Position numbers and translations under genes: made by a program
The notes under the pieces: model-generated
What the model saw: the letters and a program-made list of their open reading frames with translations, nothing else
The model's database searches: none
Told to the model about the DNA's origin: nothing
From: Flavobacteriaceae bacterium PS02293
GTDB taxonomy: Bacteria > Bacteroidota > Bacteroidia > Flavobacteriales > Weeksellaceae
Direction of reading: 5' to 3'
Assembly (NCBI GenBank): GCA_029960045.1
Contig: JASCOV010000005.1
Span: forward strand, 124,001-188,000
DNA: 64,000 nucleotides
Shown here: positions 17,016 through 27,288 of the stretch, in pieces
Numbering within the stretch: the stretch's first letter is position 1
How the letters are laid out: each line of letters begins with the position of its first letter

Positions 17016-18551
17016 ATGTCAGAATTACAAAAAGATTTTTTATTTGTTTTAATTAAGTCACTTTCGACGTCGGAAAAGCGTCAATTTAAGTTGTATGTGA
17101 ACCGACTTGGAATTAATGTCGATGCCAAATTTCTTTTGCTTTTTTCTGAATTGGACAAAATGAAGGAGTATAATGAGGAGATTATTATTGAGAAAAAAAT
17201 ATCGTCGAAACAGCAACTCTCCAATCTCAAAGCGCATCTTTATAAACAAATCCTCGTAAGTCTGAGACTGAATCCAAGTCTTCAAAACAGCAGAATCCAA
17301 TTGCGTGAACAGCTTGATTTTGCGACTATTCTATATCAAAAAGGTCTGTACAAACAAGCTTTGAAAATCCTCGATAAAGCGAAACAATCCGCATTGGACT
17401 TAGATGAAAAAAGTATTGCTTCCGAAATCATCGAACTTGAAAAAGTTATTGAATCTCAATTCATTACAAGAAGTATTGATGGACGAGCTGATGAACTGAT
17501 TCTGCAATCGACTGAAATCAATAAGCAAAACAGTTACGCGACTCAACTTTCAAATCTTTCTTTGAAATTGTACAGTGAAATGCTGACACACGGTTATATT
17601 AAAAGTGATGACGACCGTGAGAAAATCTTGGATTTATTCGATAAAAAAGTCAAAAAAATCGACCTAAATAAACTTAATTTCACGGAGAAACTTTGGTATT
17701 TCAAAGCGCACGTTTGGAAAAATCAGCTTTTGCAGGATTATAAATATACTTTGAAATATGCCTATCAATGGGTAGAATTGTTCCACGACAATCCAGAAAT
17801 GATAAAAAATCATCCGGTTTGGTACATCAAAGGAAATACTTATTTGTTCAAAATTTTGTTCCTGTATGGCAACATTAAAAGGATTGAAGAAAGTTTTGAG
17901 AAATTCAGTCGCGTGGTAAAATCGGATACTTTCATTCATAATGAGAATTCGCAATCGTTGATTTTCCTTAATTATTACAACACCAAAATGAATCTTTATT
18001 TCATCAAAGGAGATTTTTTCGGTGGCACAAAGATGATTCCTGAGCTGGAATTGAAAATGGAAAAACACCGCGACAAGATAGATGAACATCACTTTCTTAT
18101 TCTATATCTGAAAATCGCATCGATGTATTTTGGCAGTAAACAATACCCAAATACCATCAAATACGGATTGAATATCATTAATTCAAAAGGCAATATTCAG
18201 GAGGATTTGCTTTTCCACACACGGATTTTGATTCTGATGGCAAAGTTTGAAGCTGGATTTGATGATGATTATGATGACTTTGTGAAAAGCACCATTAAGT
18301 TTGTGAAGAAGATGAAAAATCCTGGCGATTTACATTTCAAAATCGTCGATTTTTTTAAGAAAATCAATGACCAGAATTCCAATGCGCAACTTTCAACTTT
18401 CAAGGAATTCGAAAAGCATCTGCTGGAATCCGAGAAAAACAGATACGACAAAAGAACGCTCGTCTATATCGACATCCACGGCTGGGTAAAATCGAAAGTG
18501 AGAAATGTGGACGTCATCGAGATTATAAAAGAGAAAGTTAAGCTAAAATAA
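17016..18551 (+). CDS. Helical-repeat protein of unknown function
   Basis: 511 residues with no signal peptide. From about residue 95 it is built of helix pairs in the style of TPRs ([42 protein letters not shown]). The N-terminal 90 residues ([18 protein letters not shown]) are a basic helical segment. It is divergent from leuA and 57 nt upstream of thrS, but it has no evident tie to either. I do not recognise a named family; a scaffold or protein-interaction role is inference. Confidence 0.8.
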   Translation: MSELQKDFLFVLIKSLSTSEKRQFKLYVNRLGINVDAKFLLLFSELDKMKEYNEEIIIEKKISSKQQLSNLKAHLYKQILVSLRLNPSLQNSRIQLREQLDFATILYQKGLYKQALKILDKAKQSALDLDEKSIASEIIELEKVIESQFITRSIDGRADELILQSTEINKQNSYATQLSNLSLKLYSEMLTHGYIKSDDDREKILDLFDKKVKKIDLNKLNFTEKLWYFKAHVWKNQLLQDYKYTLKYAYQWVELFHDNPEMIKNHPVWYIKGNTYLFKILFLYGNIKRIEESFEKFSRVVKSDTFIHNENSQSLIFLNYYNTKMNLYFIKGDFFGGTKMIPELELKMEKHRDKIDEHHFLILYLKIASMYFGSKQYPNTIKYGLNIINSKGNIQEDLLFHTRILILMAKFEAGFDDDYDDFVKSTIKFVKKMKNPGDLHFKIVDFFKKINDQNSNAQLSTFKEFEKHLLESEKNRYDKRTLVYIDIHGWVKSKVRNVDVIEIIKEKVKLK

Positions 18552-18577
18552 ATCCAGTTTTTTCTTTAAAAAATCAC

Positions 18578-18585
18578 TATTTTTG
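18578..18585 (+). promoter_or_regulatory. Candidate -7 box TATTTTTG for thrS
   Basis: Exact TAnnTTTG match 22 nt before the thrS ATG at 18608, in the 56-bp gap after the preceding gene. A T-rich stretch lies at the -33 distance without TTG. Confidence 0.55.
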
Positions 18586-18607
18586 CATCCTAAAAATTTC
18601 AGTCATA

Positions 18608-20551
18608 ATGCTAAAAATTACTCTTCCTGATGGCAGCATCAGAGAATATGAAGGAGCAGTTACTCCACTACAAGTTGCACTAAGTATCAGTGACGGTTTG
18701 GCAAGAAACACCATTTCTGCCGTCGTAAACGGAAAACAGACAGAAGTAGAAACCCCGATCACGGAGGATTCTACCTTGCAGCTATTGACGTGGAATGACG
18801 ATATGGGAAAAAAAGCATTCTGGCATTCTTCTGCCCACTTGCTGGCACAAGCGATTATGGAATTTTATCCGGAAGCTAAGCTGACAATCGGGCCTGCAAT
18901 TGCTAATGGATTCTACTATGATGTAGATTTCGGAGGAGAGCCTTTGTCTGAAAAAGACTTCGAAAAACTTGAAAAGAAAATCTTAGAAAATGCTAAGAAA
19001 AATTCTACTTTCAACCTTCGTGAAGTTTCAAAAGCGGATGCGCTAAAAGAATATGCAGACAATCCTTTCAAAACTGAATTGATTGAAAATCTGCCTGATG
19101 GCGAAATCACTTTCGTAACGCACGATAACTTCACAGACCTTTGTAGAGGTGGTCACATCCCATCAACAGGAATCGTAAAAGCTGTGAAAATTCTTAATGC
19201 AGCCGGAGCTTACTGGAGAGGCGATGAGAAAAATCCTCAGCTTACAAGAGTTTATGGAATCTCTTTCCCTAAGCAAAAAGAGTTGACAGAATATCTTGAA
19301 AGATTAGAGGAAGCAAAAAGAAGAGACCACAGAAAATTGGGTAAAGAATTAGGGATTTTTGCATTCTCAGAAAAAGTAGGCGCTGGTCTTCCACTTTGGT
19401 TGCCAAAAGGTGCTGCGCTTAGAAAAAAATTAGAGGAATTCCTTTCCAAAGCTCAGAAAAAACAAGGTTATGAATTCGTGATTTCGCCACATATTGGAGC
19501 GAAGGAATTGTACATCACTTCTGGACATTGGGAGAAATATGGCGAGGACAGTTTCCAGCCAATCAAAACACCAAACGAAGGTGAAGAATTTTTGTTAAAA
19601 CCAATGAACTGCCCGCACCACTGCGAGATTTACAAAGCGCAACAATGGTCTTACAAAGACTTGCCGAAGCGGTATGCGGAATTCGGGACAGTTTACAGAT
19701 ATGAGCAGTCCGGAGAATTACACGGTTTGACGAGAGTTCGTGGATTTACTCAGGATGATGCGCACCTTTTCTGTACACCAGACCAATTGTTGCAGGAATT
19801 TGAAAAAGTGATTGACCTTGTACTGTATGTTTTCGGTTCACTTGGATTTGCTGATTTTACAGCTCAAATTTCATTAAGAGACAAAGAAAACAGAGACAAA
19901 TATATCGGTTCCGATGAGAATTGGGAGAAAGCAGAAAACGCAATTGTGACTGCTGCAAAAGCAAAAGGCTTGAAAACCGTAACTGAATATGGTGAAGCTG
20001 CTTTCTACGGCCCGAAGCTTGACTTTATGGTGAAAGATGCGTTGGGAAGAAGCTGGCAGTTGGGAACAATCCAAGTTGATTACAATTTGCCGGAAAGATT
20101 TGACCTTTGGTACAACGGAAGCGATAACGAGAAGCACAGACCAGTAATGATTCACAGAGCGCCGTTTGGTTCTATGGAACGTTTCATTGCAATTTTAATT
20201 GAAAATACAGCGGGAGATTTCCCACTTTGGTTGAGTCCGGAGCAGTTTACTATTTTGCCAATCAGTGAAAAATATTCAGATTATGCAAAAAAAGTTTCAG
20301 AATCATTGGAAATTCACGATATTTGCGGATTGATAGACGACAGAAACGAGAAAACGGGTAAGAAAATCCGTGATGCCGAATTGAAAAAGTTACCATTTAT
20401 GCTTATTGTAGGTGAGAACGAAGAAAATAACGGTACGATTTCTGTAAGAAGAAGAGGCGAAGGCGATTTGGGAGAAATGACAGTAGATGCATTCATCTCT
20501 TATTTCAAAGAGCAGGCAAAACCGGCATTTGAATTGGGAGCAAACCAATAA
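18608..20551 (+). CDS. thrS: Threonyl-tRNA synthetase
   Basis: 647 residues, full length. Order: TGS domain (about 1-62), the editing domain with [20 protein letters not shown] and the distal [10 protein letters not shown], class II catalytic core with [28 protein letters not shown] (zinc ligand Cys), [27 protein letters not shown] and [11 protein letters not shown], then the anticodon-binding domain (about 540-640). It charges tRNA-Thr. It heads a thrS-infC-rpmI-rplT cluster, an order shared by many bacteria. Confidence 0.98.
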   Translation: MLKITLPDGSIREYEGAVTPLQVALSISDGLARNTISAVVNGKQTEVETPITEDSTLQLLTWNDDMGKKAFWHSSAHLLAQAIMEFYPEAKLTIGPAIANGFYYDVDFGGEPLSEKDFEKLEKKILENAKKNSTFNLREVSKADALKEYADNPFKTELIENLPDGEITFVTHDNFTDLCRGGHIPSTGIVKAVKILNAAGAYWRGDEKNPQLTRVYGISFPKQKELTEYLERLEEAKRRDHRKLGKELGIFAFSEKVGAGLPLWLPKGAALRKKLEEFLSKAQKKQGYEFVISPHIGAKELYITSGHWEKYGEDSFQPIKTPNEGEEFLLKPMNCPHHCEIYKAQQWSYKDLPKRYAEFGTVYRYEQSGELHGLTRVRGFTQDDAHLFCTPDQLLQEFEKVIDLVLYVFGSLGFADFTAQISLRDKENRDKYIGSDENWEKAENAIVTAAKAKGLKTVTEYGEAAFYGPKLDFMVKDALGRSWQLGTIQVDYNLPERFDLWYNGSDNEKHRPVMIHRAPFGSMERFIAILIENTAGDFPLWLSPEQFTILPISEKYSDYAKKVSESLEIHDICGLIDDRNEKTGKKIRDAELKKLPFMLIVGENEENNGTISVRRRGEGDLGEMTVDAFISYFKEQAKPAFELGANQ

Positions 20552-20587
20552 GCTGACAACAAATTATTAATTTTAAAATTTAAAACC

Positions 20588-21151
20588 ATAGCACTAAAAA
20601 GAAACAACAGCAGAGGCCCGATGAGACGTCCAGTCCAAGAAGACCTCCATCAAATCAACGGAAAAATTCGTGCAAACGAAGTACGTCTTGTTGGTGAAAA
20701 CGTGGAACCCGGCGTTTATCCGTTATCTAAAGCTTTAGAAATTGCAAGAGAACAAGAACTTGACCTTGTCGTAATTTCTGATAAGGCTGAGCCTTACATT
20801 TCTCGTATCCTTGATTATAAAAAATTCTTGTACGAGCAAAAGAAAAAGACCAAAGAATTAAAAGCGAAGCAAGTAAAAGTGGTTGTAAAAGAGATCAGAT
20901 TTGGTCCTCAGACTGATGATCACGATTATGATTTCAAGAAAAAGCATGCTGAAAAATTTTTGGAAGAAGGTTCAAAACTGAAAACTTATGTTTTCTTCAA
21001 AGGACGTTCTATTATCTTTAAGGATCAGGGAGAAATCCTTCTTTTGAAACTTGCACAAGATTTGGAGCACGTTGGAAAAGTAGATCAACTTCCTAAGCTT
21101 GAAGGGAAAAGAATGATTATGATGATGAGCCCTAAGAAGCCTGCTAAATAG
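20588..21151 (+). CDS. infC: Translation initiation factor IF-3, probable ATA start
   Basis: 188 residues if started at ATA 20588; 177 from the first ATG at 20621. The reading frame is open back to the thrS stop, and the 11 codons before the ATG read (I/M)[10 protein letters not shown], which resembles the conserved basic N-terminus of flavobacterial IF-3. IF-3 genes often use rare starts so that IF-3, which rejects such codons, limits its own synthesis. Domain order: IF3-N ([24 protein letters not shown]) and IF3-C ([48 protein letters not shown]). It prevents subunit joining and checks the initiator tRNA. The start is inference; the gene identity is not. Confidence 0.93.
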   Translation: MALKRNNSRGPMRRPVQEDLHQINGKIRANEVRLVGENVEPGVYPLSKALEIAREQELDLVVISDKAEPYISRILDYKKFLYEQKKKTKELKAKQVKVVVKEIRFGPQTDDHDYDFKKKHAEKFLEEGSKLKTYVFFKGRSIIFKDQGEILLLKLAQDLEHVGKVDQLPKLEGKRMIMMMSPKKPAK

Positions 21152-21177
21152 TATTGATATATTTCAATTGATATATA

Positions 21178-21207
21178 AACCTCGAATTAATTTTGAGGTT
21201 TTTTTGA
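21178..21207 (+). terminator. Hairpin terminator or attenuator after infC
   Basis: AACCTC (21178-21183) pairs with GAGGTT (21195-21200), followed by six Ts. The stem is short, so partial read-through into rpmI is plausible. Confidence 0.65.
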
Positions 21208-21265
21208 TATTTTAATTAATATTCTCAAACGCAGATTTTACAGCCTGAGTTTGAGAATTTTTTTG

Positions 21266-21273
21266 TAATTTTG
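21266..21273 (+). promoter_or_regulatory. Candidate -7 box TAATTTTG upstream of rpmI
   Basis: Exact TAnnTTTG match in the 195-bp infC-rpmI gap, after the hairpin at 21178. Its distance of 73 nt to the ATG leaves room for a leader where ribosomal protein L20 could act, as it does in other bacteria; no L20 site was identified. Confidence 0.4.
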
Positions 21274-21346
21274 CAAACTATTATTCGTGGATGCATTCAT
21301 TAATAATAAAAATAGATATTGATAACAAAACATAAAAAGCAAAACA

Positions 21347-21544
21347 ATGCCAAAATTAAAAACGAAATCAGGTGCTAAAAAGCGTTTTGCTCTTACCGGA
21401 ACCGGAAAGATCAAAAGAAAAGGTGCTTTCAAAAGCCATATCTTGACAAAGAAAGAAACTAAGCAAAAGAGAAATCTGACGCAAACTTCTTACGTTGCAG
21501 AAGTGGACAAGAAAAGTGTACTACGTCAATTAGCGTTAAGATAG
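21347..21544 (+). CDS. rpmI: 50S ribosomal protein L35
   Basis: 65 residues, normal length, highly basic. The start [20 protein letters not shown] and the internal [16 protein letters not shown] are diagnostic of bL35. A component of the large ribosomal subunit, next to rplT as in most bacteria. Confidence 0.97.
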   Translation: MPKLKTKSGAKKRFALTGTGKIKRKGAFKSHILTKKETKQKRNLTQTSYVAEVDKKSVLRQLALR

Positions 21545-21669
21545 TTTTTATAAATCTAATTCGGTTTATAGGAATTAAACAATTCAAAAATTAACCCTGA
21601 AACGGTGCAACTAAGAGAATTATTATTTAATTATAAAATTCCGCCCTTTTCAAAAAAACAATTTAAATT

Positions 21670-22014
21670 ATGCCAAGATCAGTAAATTCTGTAGCGTCTA
21701 GAGCGCGTAGAAAAAAAGTTTTAAAAAAGGCTAAAGGTTTTTTCGGTAGAAGAAAGAACGTTTGGACTGTAGCAAAAAATGCGGTAGAAAAAGCAATGTC
21801 TTATGCTTACCGTGGTAGAAAAGAGAAAAAAAGAAGTTTCAGAAGCCTTTGGGTAATGCGTATCAATGCAGGAGCTAGAGAGCACGGACTTACTTATTCT
21901 CAATTAATAGGAGGTCTTAAGAAAAACAACATCGAGCTAAACAGAAAAGTTCTTGCAGATCTTGCAATGAATCATCCGGAAGCTTTCAAAGCTGTTGTAG
22001 ACTTAGTAAAATAA
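21670..22014 (+). CDS. rplT: 50S ribosomal protein L20
   Basis: 114 residues, normal length. [31 protein letters not shown], the [20 protein letters not shown] stretch and ARGH-like [17 protein letters not shown] identify bL20, an early assembly protein of the 50S subunit and an autoregulator of the rpmI-rplT messenger in studied bacteria. It is followed by a strong terminator at 22041. Confidence 0.98.
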   Translation: MPRSVNSVASRARRKKVLKKAKGFFGRRKNVWTVAKNAVEKAMSYAYRGRKEKKRSFRSLWVMRINAGAREHGLTYSQLIGGLKKNNIELNRKVLADLAMNHPEAFKAVVDLVK

Positions 22015-22040
22015 TTACAAATCTTTGTTATCAATATAAA

Positions 22041-22069
22041 ATCCTGAGAAATCTCTCAGGATTTTTTTA
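22041..22069 (+). terminator. Rho-independent terminator after rplT
   Basis: Perfect 9-bp stem ATCCTGAGA (22041-22049) and TCTCAGGAT (22054-22062), four-base loop, then seven Ts. Confidence 0.92.
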
Positions 22070-22090
22070 TTTTTGCTAAAATTATTATTA

Positions 22091-23275
22091 ATGATTAAAA
22101 AATATATCAATTTTTTTGTTTTTTTGACACTCGTTCATTTTACAAAAGCTCAGACTTTCATCCAAGCATATCAAGACAGGGCTAATCAAGTTTCTCAAAC
22201 TAACATCAATACCTATCTGCAGGAATTCGAAGCTTTGGGGGTAAAAAGAACAGGAACTACGCAGAACACTAACGCCTTTAACTGGATTAAGAATAAATAC
22301 ACTTCTTTCGGTTATACAACTTCTAATTTTCAAGAACATTCCTGGACAAGCAGCGGATATTCTTCCAAAAACTTTATCGTCACAAAAACCGGAACACTTT
22401 ATCCAAATAAATTCGTGATTGTCTGCGGACATTTCGATTCTATTAATGGTCCAGGAACTAATGACAACGGAAGCGGAACGTCAATTATTTTAGAATTGGC
22501 TCGCATATTAAAAGATGTTCCGACGGATTATTCTATCAAGTTTATTCATTTCTCAGGAGAAGAACAAGGACTTTTGGGCAGCTCAAGATATGTTTCCGAG
22601 ATTGTAAACGGAACTAGTCCAAAAATGGATATCAAAGTTGTTGTAAACTTAGATCAAGTTGGTGGATTGGCATCCAAAGCAAATACTAAACTTTATCACG
22701 ACAAGGATCAAAGCAATCCGACAAGCAACAACGCTGCAGCTGCATTAGTCGTTCAGGAATTGGCAAATTGTACTTTATTATACTCTCCTTTGGCCGTAGA
22801 TTTTGATCCTGCAGAAAGTACAGACTATGTTCCTTTCCAGCAAAATGGGGAAATTATAACTGGTTATTGGGAATATGAAGGAGGTTACAATAACCCTTAT
22901 GTTCACACGTCCAATGATCTCTATGTGAATATGGATCCAGTTTATGTAATGAACGTTGGAAAATCCGCAGTTGGCGCAATTCAACATTTTTCTGTCGCTT
23001 CCACGACGGTTTTGGCCACAGAAGATATTCTAACTTCAAAAATTTTGGAATCTGTAGAATTCTATCCGAATCCAGCAAAAAATATTTTGAATCTGAAAAT
23101 GTCCGATACGCCAAAAGCTTTCAAATTTGAACTGACCGATATGAGTGGAAGTCCGATTTTAATTAATAAAACAAACTCATCTCAAATTGATATTTCGAAT
23201 TTGAAACCTGGCGTTTATCTTGGAACTGTAACGATGGATAATGAAAAAGTGAGCAAGAAGATTATCATCAACTAA
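22091..23275 (+). CDS. Secreted M28-family zinc peptidase with T9SS sorting domain
   Basis: 394 residues from the ATG at 22091 (the frame extends to a TTG at 22073, but the ATG gives a proper signal peptide, MIKKYINFFVFLTLVHFTKA, cut before Q). Co-catalytic zinc ligands of the M28 aminopeptidase family: H114 in VCGHFDS, D125 in GTNDNGSGTS, E157/E158 in SGEEQGLLGS and D188 in NLDQVG, with a later His near YVHTSND. The last about 75 residues (VEFYPNPAKNILNL ... KIIIN) are a T9SS type A sorting domain, so it should pass the outer membrane and be released or attached to the surface. Probably degrades peptides outside the cell. Confidence 0.93.
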   Translation: MIKKYINFFVFLTLVHFTKAQTFIQAYQDRANQVSQTNINTYLQEFEALGVKRTGTTQNTNAFNWIKNKYTSFGYTTSNFQEHSWTSSGYSSKNFIVTKTGTLYPNKFVIVCGHFDSINGPGTNDNGSGTSIILELARILKDVPTDYSIKFIHFSGEEQGLLGSSRYVSEIVNGTSPKMDIKVVVNLDQVGGLASKANTKLYHDKDQSNPTSNNAAAALVVQELANCTLLYSPLAVDFDPAESTDYVPFQQNGEIITGYWEYEGGYNNPYVHTSNDLYVNMDPVYVMNVGKSAVGAIQHFSVASTTVLATEDILTSKILESVEFYPNPAKNILNLKMSDTPKAFKFELTDMSGSPILINKTNSSQIDISNLKPGVYLGTVTMDNEKVSKKIIIN

Positions 23276-23301
23276 CTTGAAAATTTACCATAACAAAAAT
23301 C

Positions 23302-23331
23302 ATAAGCCTTATGATTTAAGGCTTATTTTTT
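23302..23331 (+). terminator. Rho-independent terminator between the two M28 peptidase genes
   Basis: ATAAGCCTT (23302-23310) pairs with AAGGCTTAT (23318-23326), then five Ts. The two peptidase genes are thus separate units. Confidence 0.87.
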
Positions 23332-23366
23332 ATGCTTAGATTTGTTCTTAATAAAAATTACATTCA

Positions 23367-24629
23367 ATGTTTTTATCAAAAACTTATTTCAAAAAACTAT
23401 CAACTCTTTCCTTAATTGGAATTTCTGTTTTATATTTTGCTCAGGAAAAAACACAATTTGAACAAGCGAATGAAAACAATTTAAAAAAGCATATCAGTTA
23501 TTTAGCATCTGATGAATTGCAAGGCAGACTGACAGGTTCTGAAGGCGAAACAAAAGCGGCAAACTATCTTTCTGCCGAATTCAAAAAATTAGGATTAAAG
23601 CCTTATGAAGGAAAAGACTTCATCCAGAATTTTGAATATAGTGTAAAACTAAATCCTCATGATGATAAAACATCCACATCTGTAAAAGGTAAAAACGTAA
23701 TCGCCGTTCTGGATAATAAAGCTGATAAAACGATTGTAATTGGTGCACATTATGATCATTTAGGTCTTAATGAACATCACAACTCTACACTTGCAAATTC
23801 TGAAGGACAAATCCATAATGGAGCCGATGATAATGCTTCCGGAACTGCAGCAGTTTTGGAATTAGCAAGAATGTTTTCTCAAAATAAAACGAAGGAAAAT
23901 GTAAATTATGTTTTCGCCCTTTTCTCTGGAGAAGAAGACGGATTGATGGGTTCTAAAAAATTGGCAGAAACGATCAAGACAAGCTATCCAAATACCATTT
24001 TTATGATCAATATGGATATGGTAGGAAGACTTAATAGCAACAAAGATTTAACCGTCGGTGGTGTTGGAACATCTCCTATCCTACCTGAATTGGTAAAGAA
24101 ATATAAGCCAGCAGATATCAACATTACGTTGGACGAATCCGGTGTTGGGCCAAGTGACCACACTTCTTTTTACTTGAAAGACATCCCGGTTCTTTTCCTT
24201 TTTACAGGAACACATACAGATTATCATAAACCAACGGATGATGCTGACAAGATTAATTATCCGGGAGAAAAAATAATAACAAATTATATTTTCAACCTTG
24301 CAAATGCTTTAGGAAACGAAAAAGAAATCCCGTTTGTGAAAACTAAAGTCGCTGCGAGCAAATCTATTCCAAAATATAAAGTAAGCTTGGGAATTATGCC
24401 AAATTATGCCGATAGCAAAGACGGAATGGGTATTGATGGTGTAATAGATAACAGGCCAGCTGCCAACGCCGGAATCTTGCAAGGCGATATTCTTACAAAA
24501 ATCGGAAAATGCGAAGTGAAAGAAGTCTATTCTTACATGGATTGTCTCGCAAAAGTAAATTCTGGTGAAGAGCATCCTGTTACTGTAAAACGAAATGGCG
24601 AAGAAAAAATCTTTAATGTGAAGTTTTAA
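23367..24629 (+). CDS. M28-family zinc peptidase with C-terminal PDZ domain
   Basis: 420 residues. A signal peptide covers about residues 1-25 (ISVLYFAQ). The M28 domain has H128 and D130 in GAHYDHLG, D154 in HNGADDNASGT, E189/E190 in FSGEEDGLMGS and a later His in TGTHTDYHKP. Residues about 335-415 resemble a PDZ domain (LGIMPNYADSKDGMGIDGV, GILQGDILTKIG). There is no T9SS sorting domain, so it is probably periplasmic, unlike the neighbour at 22091. Likely an aminopeptidase, substrates unknown. Confidence 0.92.
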   Translation: MFLSKTYFKKLSTLSLIGISVLYFAQEKTQFEQANENNLKKHISYLASDELQGRLTGSEGETKAANYLSAEFKKLGLKPYEGKDFIQNFEYSVKLNPHDDKTSTSVKGKNVIAVLDNKADKTIVIGAHYDHLGLNEHHNSTLANSEGQIHNGADDNASGTAAVLELARMFSQNKTKENVNYVFALFSGEEDGLMGSKKLAETIKTSYPNTIFMINMDMVGRLNSNKDLTVGGVGTSPILPELVKKYKPADINITLDESGVGPSDHTSFYLKDIPVLFLFTGTHTDYHKPTDDADKINYPGEKIITNYIFNLANALGNEKEIPFVKTKVAASKSIPKYKVSLGIMPNYADSKDGMGIDGVIDNRPAANAGILQGDILTKIGKCEVKEVYSYMDCLAKVNSGEEHPVTVKRNGEEKIFNVKF

Positions 24630-24637
24630 AAAATAAA

Positions 24638-24668
24638 AAAACCGATTGTATTCCAATCGGTTTTTTTT
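24638..24668. terminator. Bidirectional terminator between convergent peptidase genes
   Basis: An 11-bp perfect stem AAAACCGATTG (24638-24648) and CAATCGGTTTT (24654-24664), with T runs on both strands. Confidence 0.92.
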
Positions 24669-24686
24669 ATTTTAAAGTTTATGTTA

Positions 24687-26528
24687 TTAATTTTTAATAA
24701 ATTTCTGAACAATTTCAGTTCCTTTTATCTTTAATAAATAAATACCTTTAGTTAGCTTAGAAACATTAATGATATTATTATTGGCATTAATGTTAGACTC
24801 AGAAACTTTTCTTCCTTCCAGACTATAAATCTCAGCAGTTTCCGTTTTCTTAAAATCCATAGAAACCGTTAAATTTTCCGCCACTGGATTTGGATAAACG
24901 GACACTATATTTTTATTAATATCTGTTACAGCTAAAGTAATACATTCGTATGCGGGCATTGTATAACCAGTCGTAGTCATCTCCTGAGAAATGATTGCAA
25001 CATCATCACAAGTGAATCCGTATGTCCCAACCATATCAATGGCAGCTTGTCTTACAGCAAGTGCTGCAGTCTGTTGAGTCGCAGAAGAATTGGTCAGAGC
25101 AAGACCTTCCAGGAAGATTCTGTCCGTTTTTTCTTTGCCTATTTTATCGTAGATTTTCATTAGCATTGTTGCCCAGATTTGCCCATTGGCGTGGATTGCA
25201 GAAGAACTGTTTATATTGCTAGTAGGATATTTTGCAGCATAATTGGTAACTCTTCCAGCCCAGCATTCATTGTGTCCATCCCAACTGAACATCCAATTAT
25301 ATTGAGGCTCAGAAGTAGCCCATTGATTCAGACTTCTGCTATAAGACATTGCCCAGTAATCTCCGGATCCTTCGCCTAAACCTTGTGCAGAAGAAGATTT
25401 AAGCCCTGTAACCCAATAATGGATAGCGTGTCCCAGTTCATGCAAAACCACATCAGCATCCTCGGCATCATCTACACACCCCTCTCCGAAGGCTAATCTT
25501 TGAGAAGTAGGAAGAAAATGAGAATTATCGTCTCCGTCTAAACCGTGCGGGTCAACCATCATTACTCCACCATTAAGCGTAGATTTACAATTAATGCCTA
25601 AAGTTTCATTGATATAAGTCAAGCTTCTATCTATATGATAAAAAGCATTCACAGCTTCGAAACCTTGATCATTTCTATTGAATAAGAAATCGGGTGAAGA
25701 TTGAGTAAATAAACCTGTAGAAGGTAATTCGAAATCTGCAATTTGCACATATTTGCTTTTCAAACTGTAAACACCACTGGAAAAAGTAATATCTGGCAGA
25801 GTTACTAAGCTTCTCGCAGCATCTAAACTTGCATTGGTCGCATCGTTATTATCAACATAATTGCCGCCATAAGCCACATGTGCAACCGATAAAGGATCAG
25901 GATTAAAGATATATGCTGTTCCAGCAGCTTTTATTTCAGCTATTTTTTCTTTAGTTTTTTTTCTAGGTCTGTCTTTATGGTAATTAGCAATATCCAAGAT
26001 TCTAAGTATTTCTCCTGAATGCGCATCTACCATTATTTCCCAATCTCCCGGCGTATCATAAGAATTGATAATCACCCTGTGGACTAGTTTGGTTTCTTCT
26101 TCTTCCGTTACAAAAACATACAGATTATTTTCCTGGTAAGTAATCTCTCCTGTAATGTTTGCCGCAATTTTAGCTTTATCAAAAGCGTCAGTTTTACTAT
26201 AAGTCGGAGTAGTATTGACTTTCTTTAATTTTTTGGAAACTGGAACTTCTGTAGCAAAAGTAACTTCTCCTTTTTTATTAAAATGAATAGCAATATCGCC
26301 TTCATAAACAGGAATTCCGTTTATTTCCTGCTGAAATCTCAAAGTCTCTCCTGACTGACTTTTTCTGGAAGATTTTAAATCAAAATGATCTTGAGAAGAT
26401 GTTCCGATTTTGTTAGAATTTTTAGAGATCCAATCTTGAGCTTTGGATTCGAGTGTGGTAGTCTGTGCATACATTGCAGAAAATGTCAGCGCAAAACTAG
26501 CTACAAGAAAATTGATTTTTAACTTCAT
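24687..26528 (-). CDS. Secreted thermolysin/fungalysin-type metallopeptidase with T9SS sorting domain
   Basis: 613 residues. Signal peptide about 1-21; propeptide of the FTP/PepSY kind (about 50-180: GIPVYEGDIAIHFNKKGEV, VDAHSGEILRI); catalytic domain with HELGH (H363, E364, H367) and the third ligand E386 in GLGEGSGDYW, 19 residues later. NAFYHIDRSLTYI before the core is closer to fungalysin (M36) than thermolysin (M4), so I leave the subfamily open. The C-terminal about 75 residues (VSVYPNPVAENLTVSM ... KFIKN) are a T9SS type A domain. An exported, self-processing endopeptidase, probably for protein degradation outside the cell. Confidence 0.92.
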   Translation of the reverse strand: MKLKINFLVASFALTFSAMYAQTTTLESKAQDWISKNSNKIGTSSQDHFDLKSSRKSQSGETLRFQQEINGIPVYEGDIAIHFNKKGEVTFATEVPVSKKLKKVNTTPTYSKTDAFDKAKIAANITGEITYQENNLYVFVTEEEETKLVHRVIINSYDTPGDWEIMVDAHSGEILRILDIANYHKDRPRKKTKEKIAEIKAAGTAYIFNPDPLSVAHVAYGGNYVDNNDATNASLDAARSLVTLPDITFSSGVYSLKSKYVQIADFELPSTGLFTQSSPDFLFNRNDQGFEAVNAFYHIDRSLTYINETLGINCKSTLNGGVMMVDPHGLDGDDNSHFLPTSQRLAFGEGCVDDAEDADVVLHELGHAIHYWVTGLKSSSAQGLGEGSGDYWAMSYSRSLNQWATSEPQYNWMFSWDGHNECWAGRVTNYAAKYPTSNINSSSAIHANGQIWATMLMKIYDKIGKEKTDRIFLEGLALTNSSATQQTAALAVRQAAIDMVGTYGFTCDDVAIISQEMTTTGYTMPAYECITLAVTDINKNIVSVYPNPVAENLTVSMDFKKTETAEIYSLEGRKVSESNINANNNIINVSKLTKGIYLLKIKGTEIVQKFIKN

Positions 26529-26656
26529 AGTATTTTTTTTAATTCAATTGCAAAATAATAATTTTTTATCAATTTATCAATTTAAAAATCACATGAAAGA
26601 CAATTTAATTAATAATAAAATAAAAAAATCATTAAAATCAAGCTAAAACAATATTA

Positions 26657-27280
26657 TTACAACTCCCGAATATTTCGAAATGTCAGATTAATCCTAGGTT
26701 TCATTGGTCTGGAAGATTTGGGAATCCGATGTTCCCAATTGGTCTGCAAATCGCCTTTCATAATGAGCAATGAGCCGTGCTGAAGTGGCAACGTATATTT
26801 GTTCTGATGATTGTCCTTCTTTCGAAAATCAAAATTCCTGACTTGTCCGAAACTCACTGACGCAATGACCGGACGATTTCCTAATTCGCTTTCCTTATCA
26901 CGATGCCAAGCCACAGAATCATTTCCGTCTCTATAAAAATTAAGCAAAACAGAATTAAACTGATGACCAGTCAGTTTTTGGATTTTATATTTTAAACCTA
27001 AAAGTTCAGGCGTCCAGGCATTCACACTGAATTCATTCCCGCCTAAATGGTAAGACTTTTCATCATCGCCGTACCAAGCAGTCAAACGTGGTGTCAAAAC
27101 TTCTCTATCAAACATCTTTTGTGTGTTCTGCTTCCAAGGAACATTTTCTATTAGATTTTTTTCAATTTCCGTTGCTCTTTCCTCAGACAAAAAATGTTCG
27201 GTATAATCCAATAACTCGGTCGGAAATTGGTAATATTCGCCTGCATCAAACAAACTGAGCTGCATTTCTGTACTGTACAT
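26657..27280 (-). CDS. AlkB-like 2-oxoglutarate/Fe(II) dioxygenase
   Basis: 207 residues. The iron facial triad is H126 and D128 in WHRDKE plus H184 in WEHRIPK; 2-oxoglutarate is bound by R196 in PRINLTFR, and R202 matches the AlkB base-contact Arg. NFYRDGNDSVAW and MKGDLQTNWEH also fit. AlkB enzymes oxidatively remove methyl groups from damaged DNA or RNA. It starts 8 nt after the S24-type regulator gene, so both form one transcript, opposite a translesion polymerase: a DNA-damage context. Confidence 0.93.
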   Translation of the reverse strand: MYSTEMQLSLFDAGEYYQFPTELLDYTEHFLSEERATEIEKNLIENVPWKQNTQKMFDREVLTPRLTAWYGDDEKSYHLGGNEFSVNAWTPELLGLKYKIQKLTGHQFNSVLLNFYRDGNDSVAWHRDKESELGNRPVIASVSFGQVRNFDFRKKDNHQNKYTLPLQHGSLLIMKGDLQTNWEHRIPKSSRPMKPRINLTFRNIREL

Positions 27281-27288
27281 TTTAAATT

